Under the pieces are notes generated by a model. The model did not search any database, was not told the origin of the DNA, and worked only from the letters and a program-made list of their open reading frames with translations. The position numbers were made by a program, and so were the translations under genes. A DNA stretch of 64,000 bases from Cranoglanis bouderius (lineage: Eukaryota > Chordata > Actinopteri > Siluriformes > Cranoglanididae): contig CM042552.1 in NCBI GenBank assembly GCA_023630585.1, forward strand, positions 4,968,501 through 5,032,500. Reading direction: 5' to 3'. Below are positions 10,908 through 22,067 of this stretch, in pieces. Positions within the stretch are counted from its first letter, which is position 1. The number at the start of each line of letters is the position of its first letter.

Positions 10908-12130
10908 CTTACAACAGAAATGGTACATAAATAGAAATAGATACATTGTCTGCACTTACACTTTTCCGTTGTTTGCCATAGCCTATGTTTGGGGATATTG
11001 ATTAGATTTAATTATGAGCATTAAAATGAGATGCAGGGAGCTGCAAACATATCCCCCCTTACCAACCCTGGCAACCCTCAAGACAGGGGGAGCTTAGCCC
11101 TGGTATACCCTGCACATTTATATTAAATATCTAGATAGATAAGATGTTTAATGTACTTGTGGTGAACAAAAGAAAACTATTGAATCTCTTTATTCAGCAT
11201 GTTGCACTAGACAAAAAAACTGCTGTGGGTTTCGTGATAAGGGGAAATAAATTTTAAAAAAAGCAGATACAAAAAGATTCAAGGGCGATTGGGCATGCAA
11301 ATGAGAAGCAGCACCGATTTGTCACTTGCTGTGCTGCACGAGCTGATGGTGATGTATTGAGCTCAGACTAGGTGCTTAGCTCCAGTATGAGAAGTTTAGA
11401 AAACAATATTGGTCTGTTCCTACTGAAAACGGATACAGGACATGGCATTAGGGTGAAGACAGAGTGTGATGAAAGACCTAAAAGAGCTACAAATATTGTG
11501 TGTGTGTGTGTGTGTAAGCTATAGGGTAGGTGGTAGTAATTTGATGTTGTTTAGTGCTTCCCCTCACACGCTAAAACAAAGACCAGCTTAAAAGGGTAGA
11601 AAATTGTTTTTCAGCTCTTTAAGAAGCTCCGGTACATTCGCTCACAATGTCAGCATCACTCTGTCTACGGATTACATCTCTGCCGACCCTGGAGTGTCTT
11701 AAATACGTGTTATATGAAACAGCCATATACACACGTTGCGACTTCAGATAATCACATCCACACAAATTGCCGTTGATGGCGCATCTTGCTGCCTAGGAAT
11801 GAGGGATGTTTAGCAATCTGACAATCAGAGATGGAATTTTACAGACAGGTCTTTCCCTCACGGTGGAGTGCATTCCAATCCAGCTTAAAATACCCCACAT
11901 TACAAAATCAATCCAGCTCCTTCCAAGGAGCATCAGTCACTTTTATAACTGTCCCGTGAGTGTGTAAATGTTGTGAGTGCCCATGACTCGAAGAAAGATT
12001 CAGTTCAATATAAAAGAGGGCTTTTTGGTTTTTATTGATCCTTTAGTTATCTTCTTATGAGCTGTATATCAAGACCACATAATTAGTTGAACCTGAGTAA
12101 AGATAAATGCCAAATGAAAAGCAAGCAGTC
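10908..12130. other. No gene seen; short (TG)n
   Basis: Unique-looking DNA with a small (TG)n tract at 11497-11515. No splice-bounded open frame was recognised. Confidence 0.5.
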
Positions 12131-12141
12131 ATGTTAGTGGT

Positions 12142-12223
12142 GCAGTTTGGAAAGATGCTGGGGTTGGCTTCATCTGCCTCTGAGGAAGCATGTGAAGCCA
12201 ACCCCCGCATCTTTTCGAACTGC
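12142..12223 (+). other. 82-bp hairpin, probably SINE-derived
   Basis: Arms 12142-12172 and 12193-12223 are 31 bp each with 28 identities; 30 of 31 would pair allowing G-U. The loop is 20 nt and contains cctctgaggaagca, a word also found in the SINE at 36610-36950 (near 36920). The hairpin is therefore probably a palindromic relic of that SINE family. It has microRNA-precursor dimensions. Confidence 0.6.
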
Positions 12224-12239
12224 TGCATAACAGGGCACT

Positions 12240-14900
12240 GTAACACACTCGTAGGAAATCGCTATTTGCCCACTTATGCTCTCTAGACTTCCGGCAAATA
12301 GTCTGAACACTTTTTGTGCTGTGCCACTTGGGATCCTTCGTTTTTAATGTCCTGAGGATGTTACATTCTGTGTTCAGACAGGCAAATCAAATCAGATTTT
12401 TAGATTATATGATTTGACCAGACATGTTTGTGTGGGGTTTCATCGGAGTGAAGTCAGATTTTAGGACTTTAGATTGGTCAATCATACGGAATTCCAAGTT
12501 GTTGCTGTTTTTTTTTTATTTTTTTATCATTGGTGCGGAGCACTATTTTATATCAGAAATCTGTGAATTCGTGTCATGGGCGACAGCGGTATCAAATGTC
12601 AACCCACTGTAGTTTTCAATGAAGTTCATTTTCACACCTCATTATTTTTCTAATTAAATTCTGTAGTCTTACTAGTCTTACTATGCATGTAGGTTTGAAA
12701 GGCATTCGTTCAGGGCTGGCTTTCAAGATCTAAATGGAAATTTTGCTTTGAGCCAATGATGCAATTGCTTGTCCATGTGAATTAGACGGAACTCTGTCTG
12801 ATAAAGATCCAGTCGACATTGCTTGAGCGAAAATCCAGCTGGCATTACAAGAGAATCCCACCTCGCTCAAATGAGACTGTCGCCGAGGCCGAAGGGATCA
12901 AGAGCGCTGGACCTTGGGACTGCCATTCCCACCTATATTGAATAACTGTATCTCATTCCGGCCGTGAATCTATACCCTCTAAAAGACTGACAGAGAGCAT
13001 GAGGGAATTACATCTCCACGCTGTGAAGTGCTTCTATAGAACGGTGTAACACGAAGCGGTGAAGGCACAAAAAGGAGCTCGCTGGAGACGGCGCCAGCAA
13101 GAGAGGAAGTGATTTACTGCATTAAGATGAAGCAAAAGGGCCTCTTTGAGAAAATATGGGTCCACTAGTGCAAGGTTACATTACCCGCGTACTCATCAAT
13201 GTCTTGAACCATCTCACCTCAAACTGCTTTTAAAAGGTATTCAGATTCTCTGCAGATATAAGTGGCACTTGTGGCTCATCTATACATGACTGCTCTTAAA
13301 AAAAAAAAAAAAAACATATATAAATCATTCAAATCTCTACACACCGTTGAGAGCGAGGGGCAGAGAAAGAGATTGACAAGACTTTCAAAAAAAAAAGGTC
13401 AACCTTTCAAGCGACCAGTGGAGAGCGAGAGAACATCGAGAGATCATTAATCACCCTTTGATGGAGACGGATCTCGGGTGCTCTGCTAATGTTCCCCTTC
13501 TGAATTTGCAAATGCTACTGCTTTCAGATGAGTTGACCTCACTGAGGAATATCGCTGGGCTCATATTGCTCCTTCTCCGACGAGGATAAAGGATGCGCAG
13601 ATGTACGTATCATCAAATTCGACTCGTCGGAAGGTTTTCTGAAGGACTACTTGAATAATCGCTCTCAAGGAAGCCCTGTATGGCTCTGCATTATTAGCCT
13701 GGTTTAGAGCTATGTGCATTGCTGTCATATAAAAATAGCCTGGAACAGATTATGTACAATAACAGGAACATTGTTCACAGCACATGAAGTCCTAGTGCTT
13801 TAAAAATAATGAACATTATTTAGAGACATAATTACACCATCATAAAGAGCCTAGTTACTGAATGGCCGTTAATTAATACATTACAACACTGGTGTTACAT
13901 CGTTAGCACTCAGCGTGCAGTACTATCCGTTTAGTGCAGGGATGCTTTACTGCAATTTGTATGCATTTTAAAGCAGAATGCCTATTGTTTTGGTTTTTGT
14001 GGGGGTTTGGGTGGTTATACACTAAATTGAAGCCAGTGGGGATTCAGGAACCTGTGCTGTAGAAAAATGTTACTATTTGGGTTGTGGTGCACTTTGCTTT
14101 TACTCCCAGTTTAATCTGACGGTTCTGGAAGGCACTAAGAACTAAATAGGATGCCTAAATAGTAATGACACTAATGGCATACTGATCTCTAGCATTTCCA
14201 GGGGAATAGTAATGTGGTTCATTAAAAAAATAATAAAAATAAAAAAAATAAAATAAAATAAAAATTAAAAAAACCACACAAAGCAGAAAAACTACTTCCA
14301 GTTTTGGCCACTCCCACTTCGAGTTACAAATCGAATGCAAATACAGATACGGATATTTGCAGCACTAAACAGATACAGCTTGTCGTTGAATTACACCCTT
14401 AAAATCTACCTTTTTCTTGACACAATGGACTGTGTATGCAACACGATGATGTATGATGTACCTAAGATGACAAATAACACATACAAAAACTCCTTCTAAA
14501 TCTGACCCAAGTCTCTCTAACTGTGTATTACTATCACTACTATCCACTCACCTCACTCTTTTTCATTTTAACCCAACAGCTTACTCACTGAAGCGTTATT
14601 TACAAGAGAAAACAGAGACATAAATGATTCTAGGCCTATATTCTTTTGCGATCATGTTTGCTATCAACACAGAGATTCTCTCACTGTGTGTTGTCGGCTT
14701 GTAAAAAGTTTAACACCCTCGCTTGGTTCGGTCTAGAGTCATTAGTCATTAAAAGAGATTGAATCTGTTTTGCGATGTGTCAACAATGCTGTTGTTAAAC
14801 TGTTGTTGCTATGAGGTTGCTTTGCAATTTGCTGGAATGCCCTTTTAGTGATCTTCAGGAGACTGGGTTTAGCTTTCTGACAGGTGAGGTAAACACCAAT
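12240..14900. other. Unique-looking DNA, no gene seen
   Basis: There are A-runs near 13298-13315 and 14223-14272, otherwise mixed-composition unique sequence. The 12780-13700 part is less AT-rich than its surroundings and free of recognisable repeats. It could be regulatory, but nothing in it identifies an exon. Confidence 0.45.
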
Positions 14901-14903
14901 ATA

Positions 14904-16329
14904 CAGTGCAAAGTAAGTATTTGCCCCCATCCTGATTTCTTCTGTTTTTGTGTATATCTCATACTAAATAGCTTTAGATCTTCAAACGAACATAAAACAA
15001 AGACAACCGGAGTAAACACAAAATACAGTTTTTATTATTATTATTTTTTTTATTGAAGCAACACGTATCACCAATGTGAAAAACGAATTGCCCCCTTAAA
15101 CATAAAATCTGGTTGTGCCACCTTTAGCAGCAATAACTGCAACCAAACACTTCCGATAACTGGAGATCAGTCTTTCACTTACTTCTAGAACTAGGATTTA
15201 CTCCTATGCTTTGGATCATTGTCTTGTTGCATAATCCAGTTGCGCTTGAGTTTCAACTAACGGACTGAACACCGGATATTCTGCTTTAGGATTTTCTGGT
15301 AGATAGCAGAATTCATGTTTCCCTCAATTACTGTAAGTTGCCCAGGCCCTGAAGCAGCAAAGCATCCCCACACCATCACACTTCCACCACCATGCTTAAC
15401 TGTAGGTATGATGTTCTTTTTGTGGAATTCTGCATTTGCTTTACACCAGATGTAATGTGGCCCCTGTATTCCAAACAGTTCCACTTTTGACTTCAGTCCT
15501 CAGAACATTCTCCCAAAAGGTTTGAGGATCATCAAGGTGTGTTTTAGCAGCATTCAGATTAGCCTTAATATTATTCTGGGTTAGCAGTGGTTTTCACCTC
15601 ACCACTCTTCCATGGATACCATTTTTGGCCAGTGTCTTTCTGATAATGGAGTCATGACCAGTGACCTTTATTGATGCAAGAGAGGCCTGCAGGTCCTTTG
15701 ATGCTGTCCTTGGCTCTTTTGTGACTTCCTGTATGAGTATTTGCTGTACTCATGGAGGAATTTTGGAAGGTCGGCCACTTCTGGGAAGGTTCACTACTGT
15801 GCTGAGCTTTTTCTATTTGGAGATAATGGCTCTCACTGTGGTACTTTGGAGTCCCAGAGCCTTTGAAATAGCTTTGTAACCTATAGCTTTGTAATTCCCA
15901 GACTGATGTATTTCAATCACCTTCTTCCTCATCATTTCTGGAATTTCTTTCTACTTTGGCATAGTGTGTTACTGGGTAAAACATTTTAACCAACTTCATG
16001 CTGTTGAAATAGTTCTATTTAAGTGTTGATTTGATTGAAGAGGGTTTGCAGTAATCAGGCCTGGTTGTGTCTAGTCCAGCTGAACTCCATTATGAATGCA
16101 GTTTCATAATTTGCAATTTGGGGAATTAGTAACTATGGGGGCAAATACATTTTCACACAGGCTCAGCTGGTATTGGATAACTTTTCTGCTTCAATAAATA
16201 AAAATCATTTAAAAACTGTATTTTGTGTTTATTCAGGTTGCATTTTTAACTTATATTTTGCTTTAATTTCTGAAATAATTTAGTATGAGAAATACACAAA
16301 AATAGAAGAAATACTTTTTCACAGCACTG
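14904..16329 (-). mobile_element. Tc1-like element, internally deleted
   Basis: Flanked by TA on both sides (14902-14903, 16330-16331) and starting CAGTGC at each end. The long inverted ends share cttctgtttttgtgtat / tctcatactaaat words (14935-14970 and, reversed, 16275-16310). The total is 1426 bp. The ends are recognisable but diverged. The transposase is broken and lacks its C-terminal catalytic part. Confidence 0.85.
15140..15965 (-). pseudogene. Tc1 transposase relic lacking third catalytic block
   Basis: The reading runs from about 15965 (helix-turn-helix region, RKKVIEIHQSGNYKAI-like) to about 15140. An intact stretch at 15257-15484 holds the central domain with IIPTVKHGGGSVMVWGCFAA, followed by an eroded DNDPKH region. 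The sequence then jumps straight to the C-terminal tail (ISSYRK / VAAKGG-like, about 15110-15175). The SPDLNP(I/L)E segment that supplies the third acidic residue is deleted. Stops and frameshifts are present elsewhere. It cannot encode an active DDE enzyme. Confidence 0.8.
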
Positions 16330-16452
16330 TACTGTGTGTCTACTGATATAATACATAATACATAAAATGAAAAGTAATTATAATAATAAAGAAGCTTCCT
16401 TCATCAGAATGGCGTTAACAAAATCTATATTACAAAAATGATCAGCTGCTAC

Positions 16453-17023
16453 TGTTAGGTCGTGCCAAAAGCGCGACTCCAATTCCCAGCTTCCCCAGCG
16501 GCCGACAAACATGGCCGCCGCACACTCTACTTCCCAGCAGGCAGGGCGGTCCCCTAACATGGCCGCAATGGACTACACCTCCCAGAACACCCACACATTC
16601 CCACACTCACAATCTCCAGCATTCTAATTACTCACACCTGCCGTCAATTAATGTCACGCTCCAACACACAGTATAAATGGACTTTAGTGTCATAGCTACA
16701 ACGCGAGGTATTGTTTGTTCTCTGTAACGTTAACACTTACTAAGCATTCTAACTATCGGACGGATACTTTGGTTTTTGAAACTCTGCTTGGACTTTTTCC
16801 TGACTCTGGATTATCGCTTTGCCCTTACTGATTACTTCATTTATGTATGTGTACCGAATTGTGCCTGGTTTTTGGATTTGCGCTCTGGATTTCCTGTGAT
16901 AATACTGTTTGCCTGTGTTTTGAACTTTGTCTGCCTTAACCATCCTCTGGATTGTGCGATTCATATTAAACTGCCGAAACTTAACTCTGCTCTTGCATCC
17001 TACTTAATTCTGGTTACATAACA
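16453..17023 (+). mobile_element. Solo LTR, family 1 copy B, perfect target duplication
   Basis: Begins TGTTAGGTCGTGCC and ends GGTTACATAACA, 571 bp. It is flanked by a perfect 5-bp duplication gctac (16448-16452 and 17024-17028). It holds a TATA-like cagtataaatgg near 16670 and an attaaa polyadenylation-type signal near 16966, the expected order of LTR U3, R and U5 signals. Copy A is at 9882-10496 in the other orientation. No internal region remains. Confidence 0.9.
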
Positions 17024-17262
17024 GCTACACGACTAAACTCATGCCTAACGACTACCCTGTAAGATATCAATAAACAGATGAACTGTATTTACTTCCTCAT
17101 ACAGGTAAAATAAGAAACACTTTGACAGTGGTCTTTTGATAATGGGTAGCTCGCTAGTGGGTTTGAAAAACTCTCTTTTCACATTGAATATACAGCATGT
17201 ATCTGTGTGGGATTACTATATTACTAACTCATAACAGCCACAAATAGTCAGATTGTCAAAAA

Positions 17263-17263
<1 letters not shown>

Positions 17264-17293
<30 letters not shown>
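17264..17293. repeat. (AC)n microsatellite
   Basis: About 15 uninterrupted AC units following aag. Confidence 0.95.
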
Positions 17294-17295
<2 letters not shown>

Positions 17296-17339
17296 TGGAT
17301 CATAAGCATAGCTAAATACATGGTTTCTAACTTTGTGTC

Positions 17340-17685
17340 ACTTTCCTCTAACGACATATCGGGTCAGGACCATGTGCTCTTGGTTTGCTACCCGACTGTG
17401 TTCACCTGTACCATGTTTACTAATGATTAATTTGTCTATTTATACCCTGTTGTGTCAATATCTCTTTGCTTTTTGGATGTCCAAGCTTTTTTTTTCCTGT
17501 TTCATGTTAAATATTTCCACAGTTTTGAATCTCACTCGTGTTACTGCAGACAATTATGGATATGGCTATGCTTACTTTGTCTGCTTGTGTTATGACCCCT
17601 GCTACAGACTTTGGCTATGATTCTTGGATTTGCACCCTAAATAAAGCACACTCCTGCCTCACACTGTATGTTACACATATTCTGA
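17340..17685 (+). repeat. LTR-like repeat fragment
   Basis: Shares gtgttcacctgtac with the repeats at 597 and 5240. It has the same order of gacccctgct, a ggattt word, and an aataaagca signal near 17640. The boundaries are not clear, and no matching duplication was found at the TGT and ACA ends tested. The 95-codon open frame inside shows no motif. Confidence 0.4.
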
Positions 17686-18004
17686 CAGGCCTGTATAGAT
17701 TTCATCATAGGAGAGGTGGAAACTATATATGAACACTATATATAAAGCACACTGAACAAGTAGACACTCTCGGTCCTGTAATTTAAATAGAGGTCTTTTA
17801 TGCTGTGTGAATCTGTGTGAATAAGTGTCACAGCCATTACTTAACAAACAAATCGCATCGGAATAGTAATTTCGGGTTTATTTGACAGCGTCTGACTGTA
17901 AAAACGGCCTGTACTTGTCCAAGACTCTTTTTTTTTAATACCATTTAATGGTGGCTATTCATCAGATCACTGCATCAAGTAAGAGAAAAACACTTACCGG
18001 TGTG

Positions 18005-18410
18005 TTGTTTTAGCAAGATGGTGTGATGTGGCCTGAGGTGAAGTCACGTTATGGTTACCAACCCCAAAAGTTGATTATTTTCCAATAACAGCATGCCTTC
18101 AGCGTGTCAGCATGCATTTTATTTCTCTTATACCACAGCACAAAATTTTTCACCCTATTGTCACTCACATTATATATCCTCACTTTTTCTCTTTCTCTGT
18201 TGAAGTTAATTTGACAAAAAAAATGCAGATTGTTATGTGTTCGATAAACCACAAAGAGTTCCAAAGCGCTGACACTGGAGACTCCTTCCATCTTAAATGT
18301 CACCTTAGAGAAAATTTCACCATATCAACGATTATATGTTTTTCTGCATAAAATAACACAATTGTTTTATTGGTTTCTTCTTAGTCTTAGATTACGGGGA
18401 TTAGTGATTT
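18005..18410 (+). repeat. Family A repeat, copy 1
   Basis: The diagnostic blocks occur in order: gattattttccaataacagc (18072), ttatttctcttataccacag (18118), and gctgacactggagactcctt (18269) followed by tcaccatatcaacgattata. The same blocks recur at 19.5-20.9, 25.2-25.7, 29.3, 43.6, 49.3, 58.3 and 60.9 kb. No coding capacity. The class is unknown to me. Confidence 0.65.
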
Positions 18411-19045
18411 AAATACTGTCAGAGTTTAGCCACAAACTGTTTAAGTTAATTGTGTGTGTTGCACCTCACTGTACTTCTGGATACTGCATTTTCGATACAC
18501 TTCAGTAAGGTTTCTGTCTCCTTATTTAGCTGTTCAGAAAGTTCATTAAATATGCAACATTCGGTCTTCTCTGATCACGTGCAGCACGGGGATGTTCGCC
18601 TCTGCATCAGAAACACGGGAATGGAAATCCGCGTTGCCAATTTCAGCATGTGAGGAATCACAGCGGCTCTGTGACACATTTAGTAATTACAGAGCGGCTC
18701 AGAGGGACACGTCAAAGAGGAGAGCCAGGAGAATAGTCAACAAAACAGCACAAACAAACCTGCCGCCGCATACAGAGAGACCGAGAGAGCGGCTGAGAGA
18801 GAAAGGAAGAGAGAACAAGTGTTTTACAAAGAGAGAGAGAAAACGACGTATACCCAAAGGACATGTCTGTGTCAGTGCAAACAAAAAAGAGTGTAAATAT
18901 ACTCTTGTCCTCTTTTACTAGAAAACAAATTAAATGGCAGGAGAAGCGTCCCAATGCTAGAAAAGGTGTGTGTTCCAGCTGGGTCATAAAAAAGAAAACA
19001 GGAGAGGCCTTGATTAACATGCCATACCCTGTACCCTGGCAGGAG

Positions 19046-19048
<3 letters not shown>

Positions 19049-19076
<28 letters not shown>
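19049..19076. repeat. (GA)n microsatellite
   Basis: About 13 GA units followed by cagagaga. Confidence 0.9.
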
Positions 19077-19084
<8 letters not shown>

Positions 19085-19727
19085 GGCTACCTAGTGAGAA
19101 CAGGTAACATTACATCCAGGATATTAGAGCATGAATTATTGATTTGATCGGAGAGATGTGGGTTGGCTTGTTATTGCACCACAAATGAAAACTCATGTGG
19201 TGTTACCGAGGAAATCAGTCCTCCCTTCACACCGTGGTTTCCAGAGGAAGAGCTGAACCAATCCGAAGATGTGCACCGCAGGACCACTGGGAAATCACCC
19301 GCTAGTGCATAGTAGGTCATTTTACACAAGCTCTAATACAAAACTGCCTCGGCGTTGCATCACCATTTGAGTCACGTTTAAGTATGAGATGCTGGTCGCT
19401 TCTAAAATTTTTACGGGCATCTATTATGTCTGGTCTTGGACAAAATGGCACTGGCAACTGGCTTTATTACAGTCATATTCTTACACACTTTACAGAACAC
19501 GTTTATCTGTCATATGCATATTTATTACGCTGCTACCCAAGTTACTGTTGTCACCGCAAGGTTGAATATTTTCCAATGACATCATGTCCTGATGTATTTT
19601 ATTCCTCTTATGCCACAGCAATATGCCAATGATTACAATATTTATTTCTTAAAGAACACTTTTTATCCGTTTATAGGTGTGGAAAGTGTGCAATATAAAT
19701 TATCACTTAGGCCTGTTGAAAAGAAAC

Positions 19728-19978
19728 AAAACAATAGAAACCCTCATAGAATTTGTAATGGTTTTAATGGTTATAATGGGAATTGTATTGGTTTTAATGG
19801 AAACTGTAATGGTCCCTGTGGGTCTCTACTGGTAATTTGTTGCTATCTGTTAGTGGCATGTTATGTCTAGTGGATACCATTAAGGACCAACAATGGTAAT
19901 GGTTTTAATAATTAGCTGATATGTAATGGTATTTGTAGTGGAAACCTTTAGAATTTCTGTGATGGTTTCTATTGTTTT
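19728..19978. mobile_element. Small DNA element with TIRs
   Basis: The ends aaaacaatagaaacc (19728-19742) and ggtttctattgtttt (19964-19978) are perfect 15-bp inverted repeats. Inner similarity continues for about 10 bp. The body is rich in taatggttttaatgg-like words in both orientations. It is about 250 bp with no coding capacity and is inserted in family A copy 2. Confidence 0.65.
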
Positions 19979-20114
19979 TTTCTCAGCTGGGAGGTTACAG
20001 TGATAAACAATCGTTCCCTCATTTTCTCTTGAAGATAATAAGCTTTACCCTTAAAGGAACAGCATTACCTCTGACACTGGAGACTCCTTCCAAAAATGTT
20101 AAATAAACATGTTT

Positions 20115-20803
20115 GTTAGAGTCTCTCTCTCTCGCTACGCAGCTAGCGGAGGCTAGCGGAGTTTTCATTCCAGCGCTATTCACGAAAACCCTCTGGACTG
20201 ATTCATACATGGACTCACGTTTGTTTGCTTTGCCATGCGCTTTTGTTTTCGTTCACGTCATGTCTCCGCCTCCGTATGTTCATTGGTTCTTTGTTTCTCG
20301 GTTTACGTCATGTCTCTGCCCATGTTCATTCATTGTCTTTATGAGTTTCAGGTGTCTCTAATTTGTGTGTATATTTAAACCCCGTTCTGTTTCCGCTTCC
20401 TTGCGGAGTATTAGTATAGAATAGCTTTAGATTGAGCATGTGCTGTAAGCCGGCTTCTTTCTTGTTTTTCTCTCGCCCCTAGTTCATGGTTCCCAGACCA
20501 TAGTTCGGTCTTCGTAGTGCGTTATCCTTAGCTCGTGGTTCGTGGTTCCCATATCACAGCATAGCGTCGCGTGTTTGCTCCTTTTTGTTTTCGTTTCATC
20601 ATTCAAGTGTGTTTCTCCCTTTTTGCATGTGGATTACTGCTTCATTTTGTGAAGGACTGTCTCATTGTGGATTACCGCTCTTTCGTTGAATGGATTATGG
20701 TTTGTTGTTTTTGTTCCTTTATTTTTGAATGACACTGTTCCTAATAAACTGACGTTTCCCCTGTGCATGCATCCTGACTCCCCTCCTTCCAGTTTACATA
20801 ACA
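20115..20803 (+). mobile_element. Solo LTR, family 2, perfect target duplication
   Basis: Starts TGTTAGAGTCTC and ends TTTACATAACA, 689 bp, flanked by atgtt on both sides (20110-20114 and 20804-20808). It has a gtatatttaaaccccg TATA-like region near 20370 and an aataaac signal near 20742. The termini resemble family 1 LTRs but the body differs (cgtcatgtctccgcc words near 20257 and 20305). It sits inside family A copy 2 and joins exactly onto the resumed host sequence. Confidence 0.9.
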
Positions 20804-20880
20804 ATGTTGTGACAGAAAACTTCACAGATATCAAAGAATATATGTTTTTTTGTTAAATAACAATCCATTTATTATTAGGC

Positions 20881-22002
20881 ATATCTGAATTCATCAAGGC
20901 CTCACATTATCTGGTTAACTTATCTAGCTACTAGCATAGTCGATCGCACTGTCGTTTGTGGATAAGCTACGTTTGTGTCAGTTTTTGTTTATCAGGTGTT
21001 ATTGCCAGTATCAGTAAAAATCCAATGGATTCTTTTATATTAGCACATTAACTCAGAACTAGCAGGCTGGAATTACCTAGCTAGGGTTTCACTCAGTGCA
21101 GAAAATAACACAAACATGCACAAAATCTTACGTTGTGAAAATGATAAACCAGCATTATATTGTGCAGTGCCTAGTAAGCATTTAACTCCACTTCAATAAC
21201 TAACACAAGGCCTTTTCATTCCATGCTTCTGTGGATTTCTTCCACGCTATCAAAGCTTGAGCACAAGATGAGTTTCAGTATGAGATCGTATTATCTAATT
21301 GTAAGAAACACTCAACTGAGCTAAAACTTAATTTCCATGTGAAGACAGGCGGCCTAAAAAGGGATAGAAATTAAGTGAACATCATCTAAGGTATTAATAT
21401 CTCTTTAATAAGCTCTCTGCACATATCCTGAATCTTCGGTAAGCTGTCCGTGTGACCACAGTCGGACAAGATTTGATTAGTTTGTAGACATTAATGCAGA
21501 AACATGAAATAATGTTTGAAAACGTGAAATAAATGGCTAGAAAATCATCCAGTAGGGCTTGAAGTGAAGAATTTCCTGACTAACCATGAAGTAAGACAGA
21601 GCACATAAAGAGATTGGACATCGTGCCTTAGGAATTCTTTTTAGATTTGAATTAACCATATGAGAAATCCATATGAGATCTGCATCCTGTTTCTCTTGCC
21701 CAGAAAAAAAAAATTGCTGAAAAAAATTGCAAGACGTTACCGCAGTGAGCGTGATACACTCCAGATTCCACTTTTACAGAATGTCTAAATATCAAATTCA
21801 CTTAAATTAGGCACTCTGTCAAAGTGCCAATTCCCCCCAGAGGCAGATTATACCTGATGCTGGACTAAAACTGATGTTTTATGGAGAATTACTGTTTGCC
21901 AAATGCTTCACATCGACATTTAGGAATAAATTGGTGTTTTGAGAACTCCTTCAAAAAAGTCACAGTAATAGCTTGTGGCAGTTTATCTGTAATGTTACTT
22001 AC
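20881..22002. other. Intronic DNA next to the Eph exon
   Basis: Unique-looking sequence. On the minus strand it begins the intron that follows the Eph exon. No further exon was found; the expected next Eph exon (about 660 bp) is not in 1-22002. Confidence 0.5.
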
Positions 22003-22067
22003 CCCATTTACTGGGTAGGTCATCCAACCGAGTTCTCCCAATACAGCTGTGGTGTCCAGGAGAACCA
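22003..22067 (-). CDS. epha6: Eph receptor tyrosine kinase, internal exon 2 (EphA6-like)
   Basis: A 65-bp exon read on the minus strand. It is preceded by a pyrimidine-rich acceptor (gttttttgtctgcag) and followed by the donor GGG|gtaagtaa. Two bases complete a split codon, and the 21 codons after them read VLLDTTAVLGELGWMTYPVNG without the first residue. This is the beginning of the ephrin-binding (globular) domain of Eph receptors: LLD(S/T), GELGW and YP-x-x-G are family hallmarks. From family knowledge, Eph genes have a short second exon of this length between the signal-peptide exon and a large ligand-binding exon. DTT with GELGW fits EphA6 better than other Eph members as I remember them, so the subtype is less certain than the family. 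The exon starts in phase 1 and ends in phase 0. The receptor is a plasma-membrane kinase binding ephrins in axon guidance. The other exons lie outside the window or were not found. Confidence 0.85.

Larger units (their letters stand above)
19540..20880 (+). repeat. Family A repeat, copy 2, split by two insertions
   Basis: The host segments are about 19540-19727, 19979-20114 and 20804-20880. They carry the family blocks in order (gttgaatattttccaatgac at 19560, a cctcttatgccacagcaat block, cagtgataaacaatcgttcc, gacactggagactccttcc at 20075, then gaaaacttcacagatatca at 20814). The first gap is a small DNA element and the second a solo LTR. The family A copy therefore predates both. Confidence 0.7.

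Noticed and set aside
10692..10934. 80-codon frame within a MITE
   Set aside because: Not conserved in the partner copy at 25928-26354 and runs past the element's end.
17336..17675. Fourth solo LTR between TGTCA and TTACA
   Set aside because: Flanks ctttg and catat do not match, so no target duplication supports these ends.
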